Origin: Polyodon spathula
Lineage: Eukaryota > Chordata > Actinopteri > Acipenseriformes > Polyodontidae
Length of the DNA stretch: 64,000 nt
Direction of reading: 5' to 3'
NCBI RefSeq assembly: GCF_017654505.1
Contig: NC_054541.1
Span: forward strand, 47,989,486 to 48,053,485
In this document: one piece after another, positions 1 through 11,997 of the stretch
Layout of the letters: each line of letters opens with the position of its first letter
How positions within the stretch are numbered: the stretch's first letter is position 1
Notes under the pieces: model-generated
Seen by the model: only the letters and a program-made list of their open reading frames with translations
The model's database searches: none
What the model was told of the DNA's origin: nothing
Translations under genes and position numbers: made by a program

Positions 1-296
1 GCTATCTAGCTAATCAATTTTCTTTAAAAGTCTCTGTTCAAGCTGCACATTTATTAGAAAGTCTTCACTTGACGGCAGACCACAAGACACTTACCACACG
101 TACTTCACCTTGTCTACATACACGGTGGCTACTTTTAAACTGCTTTTTGAAGCCACATGCTTTTTTTTTTTTTTTGGGGGGGGGACTTACTTGAAAATTT
201 CAAATAGCTCTTAGTTGACAGATTTTTTTTTCTTACCTGGCTGTCTCATAATCACGTCACATGAGATGTGGGAAGTTTTTAGAAAGGAAAGCCCTG
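1..296. other. Upstream flank of the IL-26 gene
   Basis: No coding sequence is supported here. The stretch has a T-run followed by a G-run near 164-184. It presumably contains upstream regulatory DNA of the cytokine gene that starts at 438, but I identify no individual transcription-factor site with confidence. Confidence 0.4.
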
Positions 297-304
297 TATA
301 AAAA
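297..304 (+). promoter_or_regulatory. TATA box of the IL-26 gene
   Basis: The sequence TATAAAAA lies 134 bases before the ATG at 438. Initiation about 25-30 bases downstream would leave a leader of roughly 110 bases. Single TATA promoters are usual for inducible cytokine genes. The start site itself is inferred. Confidence 0.6.
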
Positions 305-437
305 GCAGGCAGGTACAGTTTGAATATGGATTATAAGGTACCACAGGCTCATCTTGAAAGAAATAAACACAGGGTTCCCACCACATCAGCTAACCAATCA
401 TTAATACACGTATTGTGAGCAACAGGGCAGAGCTAGG

Positions 438-622
438 ATGAAAGCATCTTTTGTGGCTTTTGCAGTGCTTCTGCTGATGCTGGGTCTTCACCTGCAGAGC
501 TGCCAGGGCAAAAGAAAAGACTGCAAGGCAGACCTAGAATGTCTTCAAAGACTAAAACCAATGATAGAAGACCTATTAATAATGTCAACAAGTTTAAACA
601 CAGTAAGTAAACCCTATTATTA

Positions 623-682
<60 letters not shown>

Positions 683-2593
683 ACAGTAAACTTCTAAATT
701 GGTATTTGTGTTCTCTAACAATATATTGTTCTGTGTGCATTATTTACAGAAAGATGACGTCAAGAATAAGACGTTGTTACCAACGATAGAAAAGGTCAAG
801 GTAAGCACATGCAATTCTAGGCTCTCTCGATTTATTTGTTTACGGTATAAATACAAATTATTATTATTATTTTTATTGATGAACAGCTTACACACTTTTT
901 AAATTAGTTTTTTAAATTTTGTTTCCAATCAGAAACAAGGTGTATATGGTTTAAAACAGATGTTGGATTTTTACCAAGATGTTTTTAAAACACACCATTC
1001 AAAATCAAAAACTGAGGAGGACATCATGAATAATCTATCTCGTTTGCGAGTAGATGTTGGAGGCTGTGTAAGTAATGATTCAAAATACATTACGGTCATT
1101 TGTTGTGATATTTTTAGAGGGTCAAAAAATATAGCTAACAATTTACATTGTGTCTAATTACTGTATATTTACATAGTAAATGCATGTGTACTTACACACA
1201 GTTACAGTGTTATTATGCATAGTTACAATGTACTTAACATGTAATTTGGACACAATGTATAATGTTACCAAAATGTATCATTTCAGTTTCAGTAAGGATC
1301 TGAGACAACTGAAATGGCAAACTACTATATAAACAAAAACCAACATGCATCATTCTGAAAGTATAAATAATATAAGAGAAACATCACAAATTTATGGTTT
1401 TTGTTAAAAAAAAAAGAATTGATTGACATAACAAGCAAATCAAATCAGTTAATGAATTTAAATATATTGCACATTGGATTGGAAAAGACCAACCATACCC
1501 TAAATGCTGTATATTTGGCTGTTTCACACCTTCTTGAACATGAGACCACACGTGGTGCTCTCAGGGTTCTGTGGCATGCATTACCTATTGTACAGTGAAC
1601 TACAGTATGTGGGGTGTCAGTAGGTTGATATCAATATATACTGGAAATGCCAATATCTGAACATTATTCATGTACTCATAGTGAAAAAATTAAACAAAAG
1701 CATGCAGTTACCATAATCCTCACTTCCAAGACTCATGTCTCCCTATATTTAATGGCTAATTAATGGTAACTGTATTATACTTGCAATGACTTCCAGGAAT
1801 ACAGAATAGTTATATAGTTGTTCACAATCGATTACTGTCAGATTGTGAACTGTCATTCTGTATAAGTACTTGATAGGTCATATTTTACCGGTTGATAGTA
1901 AAAATATTTAAATATGTATTAATTTTAACTAGTGCAGTACCATAAACACTGCTTAGCAACACATGCAACTTAAATTCTTTAATTACTGTTTCAGCCGCTG
2001 TAAATAACTGGATGACTAAAATGTACTTCCAATATTGGCTTCAAATGTGTTTTGGCTGTACCTTTTATTTTATTTTATCTGAGATATAGCATTATCATTT
2101 TGCTAATAAAATATGAAACAGTCATCTTAATCATGCTAATGTATAGATTCTTATTCTCTACCATAGGGGAAAAGATCAAGTAAAAGGCATAGACTTTTAA
2201 ATGCGGGTTTTCATTTGAATTGTAAAAAGTGTTCAGAAGATGCAGCTCACAAACTTCATGATAAATGAAATCAATCGTAAACCCAAACCTTCTCCTCTTC
2301 CAGTTAATTCAGCCTTCTTGTAAGGCTTCCCCTAAAGAACATGTCATGATTAAACAAATGAGAACAGCATTCGTGGAGGTACTGTACATTTTCCATGCAT
2401 TTTTTAAGTATTCCTATTTTAAAGGTTCCATGACCAGTGATTAACCAACTTTGCCTTTCTTCATCCACAGCTGAAGGAAAAGGGCGTTCACAAGGCCTTT
2501 GGAGAGCTTCCAAAAATTCTTGACTGGATACTGCACTTGGAAGAGAAGCAGCACAAGAAAAAGCAGAAGAGGAGATCCAAAGGAAGACATTAA
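438..2593 (+). CDS. il26: Interleukin-26 (IL-10 family class II cytokine), 5 exons
   Basis: Exons 438-602, 750-800, 933-1067, 2304-2378 and 2471-2593 join with GT-AG, all phase-0 introns into a 182-aa secreted protein. This is the five-exon layout of the IL-10 family, and human IL-26 is 171 aa. Residues 1 to about 24 form a signal peptide ending near SCQG. Exon 1 adds helix A with two cysteines (KDC, LEC). Exon 3 holds the QMLDFYQDVF helix and ends in a cysteine (GGC), and exon 4 opens with another (QPSC), the pattern expected for the two conserved disulfides. Exon 5 carries the family's last helix (KGVHKAFGELPKILDWI). The C-terminus is an unusual lysine/arginine-rich tail. IL-26 signals through IL-20R1/IL-10R2 and lies beside IFNG in vertebrates, as here. 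IL-22 is the main alternative, but exon 4 and the position next to IFNG favour IL-26. Confidence 0.85.
615..681. repeat. (ATT)n microsatellite in intron 1 of the IL-26 gene
   Basis: A nearly pure trinucleotide array begins about a dozen bases after the exon 1 splice donor and takes up nearly half of the 147-base first intron. It is read through as a run of leucines if the intron is translated, so the open frame there is not coding. Confidence 0.9.
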
Positions 2594-3008
2594 AAGTACA
2601 TTTTAATCCTGGAGTCCAAATTCACCTGTTTGGTGCTTAATTGTAAACTTGTACCAAAGGAAACATGAACTACAAAAACTTCAAAACTGTCACAATTATA
2701 ATAGTTGCAAATCAGCTGGACAATATGAAGGTAATTTGTTGTTGACTCCAATAGAGCATTGTGAAATGCCTTAAATGAAGCAGATTAGGTGGCTTTGTTT
2801 GTCTTGATATAGTGTAGTATATATTCTTATTTGACCGTTTTGTATTTGGTGCAGACAAATATTTAAAAATATTAAAAAAAGATACAACAAATGTTATTTT
2901 TCTATTAACTTAAGAAGAGTTTATTATTTAGGACATTTATAAATGTATGTACTTTATTATTTATTGTTATTATTTTATTAATAATACGCTCTTTGTTGCA
3001 GAAATAAA
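2594..3008 (+). promoter_or_regulatory. IL-26 3' untranslated region with AU-rich elements and poly(A) signal
   Basis: After the stop codon the sequence is AT-rich and contains several ATTTA pentamers around 2925-2990, typical of unstable cytokine mRNAs. AATAAA at 3003-3008 is the likely polyadenylation signal. The cleavage site is not visible directly. Confidence 0.6.
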
Positions 3009-5612
3009 ATGTATATAATTTTGCAACTTAGTGTGTTCTCTACAGCTTTGTATATTAAATCACTTGTAGACAACTGGAATGCCATTCCACTACAGGTTAA
3101 TCGTGTAAAAAGTGCTGTAGGACACGGTCAGATGTTTCATAAGGTCAATGTAATAATTAAGAACACACTATAGCTATATATGTAACTCAATATAAAAGTA
3201 ACTGGTGCAAAGTTTGCACCATTTTATTTCTAAAAGAAAATTGTGTAAAAACACTGAATATTAATGTATGTGGTCCCACATGCAAATAAGTGGTTGCTTA
3301 TTAATTGTGTAACATTATAAACTGTATTAATGTTCCACTTTTACTCTTTTAAATGAATGAACACATAGTTTCCCCTCAGTTTTCCACTAGCTCACAGGTT
3401 AATTCAATTGGGCTCTTACTGCAGATAAGTTATGGGTTTCATTTGACACATTCTGTACAATATTGCCATTTGAATGTGTTAGAAATGGCTGACAGTGTCT
3501 TGAGAAATTCTCAACAACAGAATGCAGACAAGAGCTGAAGAACACTTCAGAAATCTTTCTTTTTTTACTTCAGAAAACACATTACTATATTATCCCCTAT
3601 TTTAATGTTCAGTTGTAAAGTGATAATTGAACAAGCGTAATTTAAAGATGCAATGGTTGCAGAATTATTTCATGGTGGCACAGCAGGGGGAGTAAGTGTT
3701 CAGAGCCACATGTTCAACACACCTTTATCATGGCAATAGCTTTGTAATTCATCCTTGTGTTTCAGTCTTGTACAGTGCTGATGTGTTAACCTGTATTAGT
3801 AAAATAACAGCAGGAATATGAGATGGGGTTAAATACAGCCTAGCTAGGGACCTGGATACACTAAATAGATCTGATACAATGAGGTTGTTAAACAAGCTTC
3901 GTGCTCATTTAAAATGCCAGCGCACATACTTTTCTTTTTACACTTTCCACTGTGCCTCTCTACTCAAGCTGTTCAACAGTGAACTCCTGAAACAAATAAT
4001 AAACTGGGTTGCAAAATCAAGTTTTGACATTTGTCAACCAAGTGTGCAGTCATGTTTGTTTCAAACCAATACACTGCTGTGCACACAAGGCACATTCATG
4101 TTGTACTGGCTGGCAGGTTGGAAGACTGGAAGACTGCAGCACACCACCCCTGCTCCATATAGCATCCACAGTCTGCAGAATGTTTCATATCACTAGCCTA
4201 AGTGATGACTCCTCGAACAACCACATCTAAACCAGGAGAAATAGCATACAATGTATATGCTCATTGCCTGACAGTGACAGACTGCTGTTACAGATAATGC
4301 TGACATCTACTGCTCAAACAAGGTAAAAAAAAAAATATATATATATATATATTTTTTTTGGGAGACTTGTTGCTTGTTATTAAGATGCTGATGCTGCATA
4401 GGTTAGGCAATTGTATTTTATATAGTATTGCAAATAACTGATGAGAAATCAACTAATCATGGTTAAGGATTTGTCAAAATCCATGTACAGCTTTTCTGAT
4501 GCACAGACATTTTAAACTGTAGGTCCTGTATAAAACTGTAAATTCATCCATTGTGTGCAGTGTTTCTCTAATTATAAGAGACGTTATTCTCAGCCAAACT
4601 GCACAAGATTACATCTTTTATAAGAGACACTACAAATGACACATTAACCTATGTGGTGTTTTTGCTACAAGATGTGCATATAAGGTCCTTGTCCAAGAGG
4701 TATGCCTCATACAAGGGATGTAACCGAAAGCAGCTCAGTCGCATGATTTATACACAGGGTTCATGCATGCGATATACCAGGAGCTCAAATGATGTCTGTG
4801 AAGTGGCCAGCTTGCTCCACAGCCTGTACCAGTTAAAATATGACACTATCCTGTGCTTGGAATCATTGTTCATGTGCTACAGAGCAGCAAATCCATTGCC
4901 TTTTAAATGCACCCAGACTGTGACGTTCCTCCCTGTGCCAGGAATAAGAATCAAAGATTTTCAATTCAACATTCGTATTGGCCATATGGTGCAGCCACTT
5001 TTTTCCAATCCTCAGAAACTCAAAGCTTAAAGGATGGTGTGTGGACTGTTTCATGTATATTTAAAGTAGCAGAGTCATCAAGTGTCATTTGAAACACTGA
5101 CAACAGACTTACATATGACCTGCATGATATAAATTCAAAGTAAGGTTTTAAGCAAGACAGTTTTCTTCAATCAGACCAGAGTTGGGCCTGAAAAAAGAAA
5201 AGAAAAAGAAAAGGTTTTCCGGATAGCAATCTGTATCTCTCAATCACACTTCTGATTTATAATACTTGTCATGTGGTTAAGCACTGACTGTTTGCTGATA
5301 AAATGTTTCTTAATGATGAAAAGCTATGGTGGAATACAGTTTGAGGTTATTTATTGTTTGAAGCCACAAAGCATTTCTTTTTCTTGATCAAAGCAAGTGA
5401 ATGGACTGCACATACAGCATGCATCAGGTCTTAAAACAGTGGCATGAATTCTAACTACATCTAATCCCTGTTAATGTACTGTGTTTAGAATACCAAAACT
5501 TCCCATTAACCATCAACTTGAGAAATCATTACAGGAAGTAATGAGAATGAAAAGTTGCAGTGCAATAAGAACTGTATTTCAGACACAGCTTCTTCATCTA
5601 GCTACTATCTAT

Positions 5613-5613
<1 letters not shown>
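3009..5613. other. Intergenic DNA, no gene seen
   Basis: Several short open frames occur (for example 3879-4196 and 4653-5030), but none has a recognisable domain, signal peptide, splice pattern or codon bias. A short (AT)n tract lies at 4333-4353. Confidence 0.5.

Positions 5614-5703
<90 letters not shown>
5614..5703. repeat. (TA)n(CA)n compound microsatellite
   Basis: About 42 bases of TA repeats change into about 48 bases of CA repeats. The array ends exactly where the Tc1-like terminal sequence CAGTGCCGTG begins at 5704, so it may have grown from the transposon's TA target site. Confidence 0.95.
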
Positions 5704-5707
<4 letters not shown>

Positions 5708-6820
5708 GCCGTGAAAAGTATTTGCCTCCTGTCTGATTTTTTGTATTTTTGCACATTTTTCGCATTGAATTTGATCAGATCTTTTTGTGGGTTGTAGTAG
5801 TATATACAGGGAGTCTCAGAGAAAAAATGACACCAGTTTGGTGCTTCTTTCAATTGTTTGGTGTGCAAGGTAATCAAACATGCAATCTTCAGGTGTGAAA
5901 AAGTTATTGCCCACCTAGTTAACTCAACCAAATTAAAGGGATAATTAGGGTCAGCTGTTTGAATACTTTGGTTAACAATCAGACCTGATTTGGGCCAGCC
6001 CTGCCCAGTGTAAATCTGACTAACTTTGGCCCTTACTATCAGAGTGAAGTTGTCAGCACACAGGTTGTAGAGGCACATCATGCCACAATCAAAATAAATT
6101 CCTGAAGACCTCTGGAAAAAAAGTTGTTGATGCCTATCAGTCTAGAAAGGGTTACAAAGCCATCTCTAAGGCTCTGGGGCTCCACCAAACCACAGTCAGA
6201 GCCATCTCGTCCAAATGGAGGAAGTTTGGGACAGTAGTGATTCTTCCCAGGAGTGGCCGTCCTGTCAAAATCTCTCCAAGACCAAGGCTTAAAATCATCC
6301 AGCAAGTTACAAAGAACCCTAGAACAACATCCAGGGATCTGCAGGCTTCTCTCGCCTCAGCTAAGGTCAGTGTTCATGACTCCACCATCAGAAAGACATT
6401 GGGCAAAAATGGATTTCCTTACAGAGTAGCAAGGCAGAAATCACTGCTCACTAACATGAATGCTTGTTTCAAGTTTGCCAAAAAGCACCTCAATGATCCT
6501 CAAGAGTTCTGGAACAATGTTCTATGGACAGATGAAAATTGAACTTTTTGGCCAACATGGGCCCCGTTATATCTGGCAAAAACCAAACACTGCATTCCAC
6601 TGTAAGAACCTCATACCAACGGTCAAGCATGGTGGTGGTAGTGTCATGATTCGGGGATGCTTTGCTGCATCAGGACATGGACGACTTGCCATCATTGAAG
6701 GAACCATGAATTCTGCTCTGTATCAGAGAAATCTACAGCTCACCTTGTCCTGGGATTGGGATTTCAAGCCAAATGTACCTGTTTTCAGTACCTGTGGGAC
6801 AAATACTGTACAGTAATTGT
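5704..6820 (+). mobile_element. Tc1-like DNA transposon, 3' truncated, dead
   Basis: The left end is a Tc1-type terminus (CAGTGCCGTGAAAAGTATTT). Inside is a transposase remnant on the + strand (about 6080-6816). A helix-turn-helix region (KAISKALGLHQTTVRAI) is followed by GRPVK, then DSTIRKTLGKNGF and the block around the first catalytic Asp (LWTDEN). A frameshift and stop follow at about 6540, and the next frame continues with IELFGQHG and PTVKHGGGSVM. The sequence stops before the second catalytic Asp (DNDPKH in this family), the catalytic Glu and the right terminal repeat. Confidence 0.85.
6080..6816 (+). pseudogene. Tc1-family transposase remnant
   Basis: DD34E transposases cut and paste their own element at TA sites. 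This copy keeps the DNA-binding half and the first catalytic Asp only. One frameshift near 6540 splits the frame into 6237-6542 and 6460-6816, and the last third of the usual protein (about 340 aa) is absent. It cannot be active. Confidence 0.8.
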
Positions 6821-6888
6821 CAAAGTCAAATGCACATTTTCTTCACTACTCTATCCTGCAATTTAGTTGTTGCCAATTATTTTTGTTA

Positions 6889-7173
6889 TTTTCTTCCAAT
6901 TTGAAATGGCCAATTATTATTTAGGCTCAGCTCACCGCTAGCACCCCTGCGCTGACTCGGGAGCGGCGAAGACAAACACAAGCTGTCCTCCGAAACGCGT
7001 GCCGTCAGCCGCCCGCTTCTTTACACACTGCGGATTCACCATGCAGCCACCAGGAGCTACAGCATAGGAGGACAACGCAGCTCCCAGGCAGCTAACAGGC
7101 AAGCCCGCAGGCGCCCGGCCGGACTACAGGGGTCGCTGGTGAGCAGCGAGCCGAGGACACCCTGGCCAACCTC
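6889..7173 (-). repeat. Interspersed GC-rich repeat, copy 1 of 2 in window
   Basis: This roughly 285-base stretch matches 61262-61506 along most of its length. Shared blocks include CCAATTATT, TTTAGGCTCAGCTC, CTTCTTTACACACTGC, GGAGGACAACGCAGCTC and GTGAGCCGAG. It is much richer in GC than the flanks and looks like a non-autonomous interspersed repeat. I see no terminal repeats or clear pol III boxes, so class and orientation are open; the strand given is nominal. Confidence 0.6.
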
Positions 7174-8151
7174 TATTGTGATTGTGTGCAAACACAGAGG
7201 TATAACCTACGTTTGGTTTAAAGCTTTTTTTGTTAAAAGTGTTATGTTTTGTTTGGCAGGTAAACAGCATAGCTGTCCTGCATGTTAGTCAGAGACCTGC
7301 CAGTGTTTAGTGAGTGCTCAATGAGAGCTAGGTTTTGGTTTCATTTATTTGTATTTTGAATAAAAGTGCACATAAGCACTAAAAATATTTTATCTCTGGG
7401 TCACGTTTTTAAAGGGGCATGAACCCAAACTACGGCCAGCCTGTTCACACTATATATTTTTCTAAAGCTGTACATTGACCATCTCAAGATTTATTTTAAA
7501 ACGATGTAGAAAGATTAATGCGTTTTTATAATACAGAAATTCTAAATGCGACCATCTTAAAAGACAAAACTTTTTACTTTTTAATATCGCTTACACTACC
7601 CCCCTCCCTCTGAACCCAAGTTCTCAAGTGCCAATAAAGAATACTTATTCTTTTAAATCCTATTTCTACCTTTTACTTACAACAAACCATCAAAAGCACA
7701 GCAGATCTCAACAATGTAGGGGTAACAGAATTATAATTAAAGACGGTGGGCCCATGCAGATGCTTGTTGCTTGCAACTCACTGCCCACCCAAAGCAGAAG
7801 CAGAGCTTGGAGTGCAGAAATGACCTTAGAGAGCTCTGTGGTTTCGAGTTGTAGGTTCACTTATTATTCCAAGGACACTTCTGCATCTGTGACCTTTTTT
7901 TGCAAGACATGGCATGTTTGTTTCACACCAGAACATGGTGTAATATTTACAATAATAAAATCATGAATTTCTGCATCCTGCAATCTACTTATTGCTTCAG
8001 TAATGTTTTATCATTGGCCATTGTATACAGCTTTATTTATTCCGAATTCATTTCACCAGCACCGTTCCAAATGGTGAGGTTATGTTCTGGATCAATGTTT
8101 GTATTGGGAATGGGAGGAAGGGGCAAGGATGCCTTTAAGGATGTGGCCACC
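7174..8151. other. Intergenic DNA, no gene seen
   Basis: AT-rich sequence. Short open frames at 7628-7966 and 7900-8163 have no recognisable features. Confidence 0.5.
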
Positions 8152-8560
8152 ACGAAAACATAAGCAACATTTCAAAAGAGAGGAGGCCATTTGGCCCAGC
8201 AGTGCTCCTTTTTGAATCCACAGCAACAACATGGTTTGTCAACCCATTCCATACACCCACCGCTGTCATTATAAAAGAGTGCCTGCGTCCTAACCTCTCT
8301 GCTGAATCTATCTCAATTTTACAATGTGTCCTCTGGTTCTGGTCTATGTCTAAGTTTGAAACAGTAACTGGGGTTAACTTTGTTAATCCCTTTTAGAATT
8401 TTAAAAACCTTGATCAAGAATCCACCAATCCTACTTTTTTTTAAGATAAATAGATTCAGCAACCTATCTTTAGAAATCAAAATATTTAGCCCTGGATCGA
8501 TCTGGTTACTGTTCTCTGAACTTTCCACAAAGCTACAGTATAACCAACAGAATTCTTTCA
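8152..8560 (-). mobile_element. Decayed CR1-type LINE, 3' fragment
   Basis: The block 'gagaggaggccatttggccc' near 8180 corresponds to the 3' tail of the CR1 element at 15047. On the minus strand an open frame still reads FKILKGINKVNP, matching FKILKGIDSVDP in the better-preserved copy. The rest is heavily mutated. It is an old 5'-truncated insertion. Confidence 0.65.
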
Positions 8561-11040
8561 AGGAAATTCAACTACAACTTAATAAAATCTTTGTGAAACT
8601 TTAAAACCATTCATGCAAAGAAATATCCAGACAACAACCACAGTAGCCTAATGCACAGTTAAAATACCCCATTGCATTTTGTGATTTAGTTCTTTTAGTT
8701 GTTCATTTAGAACAAAGTCGGATCTGATCCATAGTTTCTCCAGAGTTTTTCATGGTGGCAGCTTACTTCATGTACCATGTGTAGACTGCAGATGGCACTC
8801 TAAGAATAGAAGAGGATAGTTGCCAATGCTTTTTTTGTGTGCAAGGGGTTCTTTCCTGTTTCAGTGGGCAAAGTGTTAGCCTGGTGATATCATAGCCCTG
8901 CTGTTAAGGATGTACAAGAGATAGCTTTGGAGAGAATTGAGGGAAGAAGCGGCCAAAGAGTTCTACACATATACACCTCCGTCCTGGCCAGCCTCCGTAC
9001 TTCTGCTATCCATCTGCTCCTCCAAAATTCTGTTGCCTGCCTTGTCTTTTTTCTTCCTCGTTTCTCCCACGCTACACTGGTGCTCCACTGACTCCCTTTT
9101 GCCGCTCACTTCCAGTTCAAAACTCTTGTATTTACCTATCCAAACTTTCTGTGTCAAAGTGGTATACAGGCCTGTGCAGAACTTTACTGTTGCCACAGAA
9201 CCACAATTTGAATTCCTAGTAACTCAAAAAAATGTGTGACCGTTATATGTACTTCAATTAGCACTCTAGTGACACTCATCAGTTGGTACCACGTTACAAA
9301 TAATGAAAATATAGGAGATACTATAGTACTCCATATCTGCCTTTCTCAAAGGACTCCTTCTCCCATAATGACCCAGGAAATTTAGGACTTATCAAGCTAT
9401 AGATTTTTTCAGTCTCTTTAAAAATGGAGAATAATAATTCTTTGCTTGTTTGTGCTTCTGAAGTGATGGTAGCTGAAATGGCCCAGTGTGAAGTTACTAT
9501 CCCCTGCTGTACCTCATTGAGTTCGACACTCTGTTTGGACTGAACCTCATATCTGGTTGTGTTTAATACTGGCAATACTGACATTAATAATGAAAATAAT
9601 GAATAATATTAACACTATAAGCCTAATAATAATACACTAATAACCATAAAACAGCTCTACATTTAAAAAAAAATTAAATTAAATGGTACAAATTCGAAAA
9701 CAACACATTTTACCATTTTATTTAGCCAATGAATACATAACTTCAGAAGTAGAAACCAGTTCATCATTCTCCACTTGTTTCCTGCAGGTGGCCAGTGTGT
9801 CCGCTCCCTCTGCTCACTGATGGGAAATGCTCAGGAGCTCTCTGAGCGGCTCAGCAGGAGCGGAATGAACAAGTCGTGAAGTTGATTCTTTTACTGCACT
9901 GCTCACTTACTTAACGCACCCACTGTTGGACAAGAGGCCAAGGCTTGCTATTGAATTCACTCAAAGCTGCTCAAGTCACTGATCAGTATGTACCATTTTC
10001 ATTTGCCATTTTCCATTTTCAACAAAGTACTTAGCTTTGTACCGGTATATTCAATTGTGATGCAATAGTTTATGAACACAATACTCTGAAGCAGTTCAAT
10101 TATTGTTCTTTCTATTTTTACACCATTCGTGGGTTTGTATTACCCTCTGAAAGTGTGCCTTGTCTTTACCCACCTACTTCAGACCCGGGCTCCACTGAAT
10201 CCAGAAAGCCCACTCATATGCCACATTTGCATAGCTTTCTACAATCATATTCGTTCAGAGAATGATGACACATGAGCAATGAAGTTACGCAAGCGCTTCT
10301 TTCAGGGGTGTTATTTTTATCAATAGAATCCACAGGGATTGCTTTAACTACAGGGGTTTCCAGGGTAACGGCAGAACGGTAGGTATATTTGACGTCTTAG
10401 CGAAGGAACACAATGCAAATGATTTTAACCGCTGTCAACTCAATGGAAAAGCTGTTAGCATTTTGCAGCATTATAGGAAAAAATATATACTTGTAACAAA
10501 GTGAGTAATCATTATTTTCAAAGTAAAACACATAGTATGACACCCCCACCCCACCCCCACCATACAAATATAAAAATAGCATTTTAAAGGTAGAGACTCC
10601 TCCTCTCTGCACAACTGGAAAGCAGTTTAACCACTTCGCAATAAAAGTCGATACCATTCTGAAAAGTAGTGCTTATACACACAAAAACCCAGGCACAGCT
10701 GATCTATTGAACCCAGTCGGTTCTCATCTTAACACCTCATTCACTAACAGCACATTCAAAATGATTTTCGTAAATAAGGAGTGGAACCATACTCAGTAGT
10801 AGATTATAATATTAAATAAATATTGTAAAACACAAGTGTTATGATGTTATAGCATCATTTATGAATTATCATCCACGTTTTCCAATTAAAAGAATTGTCT
10901 GTCTCTCACTGAAATACCAGTTCCTAGAGTAGATGCCATAAACACAGATCGGTTAGCATAGATAAAAGATTAGACATTTAATGGCCGGACATGATTTAAC
11001 TCGACTTTTTTTGTGAGCGAAAAAACTAAAATCAGTGCTG

Positions 11041-11043
<3 letters not shown>
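8561..11043. other. Intergenic DNA, no gene seen
   Basis: No domain or gene structure is recognised. Small open frames (8937-9239, 9321-9584, 10397-10657) look like chance. Confidence 0.5.

Positions 11044-11092
<49 letters not shown>
11044..11092. repeat. (TG)n microsatellite
   Basis: About 24 uninterrupted TG repeats. Confidence 0.95.
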
Positions 11093-11093
<1 letters not shown>

Positions 11094-11338
11094 TTTAATC
11101 TTGTAAAAACCTCAAGAGTTTTGAAGATTGTTTTGGCTTTATTATCATTTTGATCAGTACTCTGAGATCAAGGTCAAATCGCACAGAGATTTGATGCAGT
11201 CACAACACAAGGCTACTTCAAAAGATAGATGGGTTCCGTTGTGAGAGTAGAGTACTCAAAATCTGATCATGTAGGTGGCACTTTCTCATAATTTGAGGGG
11301 TGATAATAAGAAATTTGAATCCTATGTTTTAACTTAAT

Positions 11339-11340
<2 letters not shown>

Positions 11341-11410
<70 letters not shown>
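11341..11410. repeat. (AT)n microsatellite
   Basis: About 35 uninterrupted AT repeats followed by a T-run. The array is self-complementary and could extrude as a hairpin. Confidence 0.95.
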
Positions 11411-11413
<3 letters not shown>

Positions 11414-11544
11414 TTTTTTTTCCAGAACAGTTATTGAGAAAGACACTTTGCACAAGGACCAGCTAAAAGCACATACATTTTGAACCCGGCTATTGATATC
11501 CATATAGATGGTGTATATGTTATGGTAAAAGTCAGAATCTGTTC

Positions 11545-11845
11545 ATTCTTATGTTTTACCGGTAACTGCTACCATTTACCAAGTAAGAAATTTACCAGTT
11601 AATCTTTTGATTTACCAAAGCGTACAGTTAAATGTCCGGAATTATGAAGAAATATATTGTTTTTCAGACATTTACAGAAAGCTTATTGGTAAAGGCACTT
11701 GGTTATTCTTGAGATTTACCAGTAAATATCCGAAGTAAAGTGTTATCATGTTTATTTTGGACATTTACCACTTTATTTGGTAATTGTTGACATTTACCAA
11801 TAAATCTTGAGATCTGCCAATATTCAGACTTTTACTGTAACATAC
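11545..11845. repeat. Cluster of diverged TTTACC/GGTAAA motifs
   Basis: TTTACC, followed by A or nearly so (for example CATTTACCAAG, ATTTACCAGT, CATTTACCAATAAATC), recurs every 20-60 bases, with the reverse form (TTGGTAAAGG) interspersed. It looks like a decayed tandem or inverted array. I do not know its origin. Confidence 0.45.
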
Positions 11846-11997
11846 ATATGACCTAAAACATACGATCAATGTTGTTTGCTAGACGAAGTTTCATTCATTA
11901 GTATCAAACTAATTGTTATGTATTACTCTGCAGAGCTGTGAAATAGTTACAATGTATAGCAAACACGTATAAGGCCGCGTGTTAGTTGCTGTATATT

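Noticed and set aside
2166..2275. Candidate alternative exon of IL-26
   Set aside because: An AG acceptor precedes an open stretch, but it ends in a stop without a donor. The exon at 2304-2378 has proper junctions and matches the family.
4653..5030. 125-codon open frame
   Set aside because: No similarity to a known family, no promoter or splice signals, and overlapping frames on both strands of similar length suggest chance.
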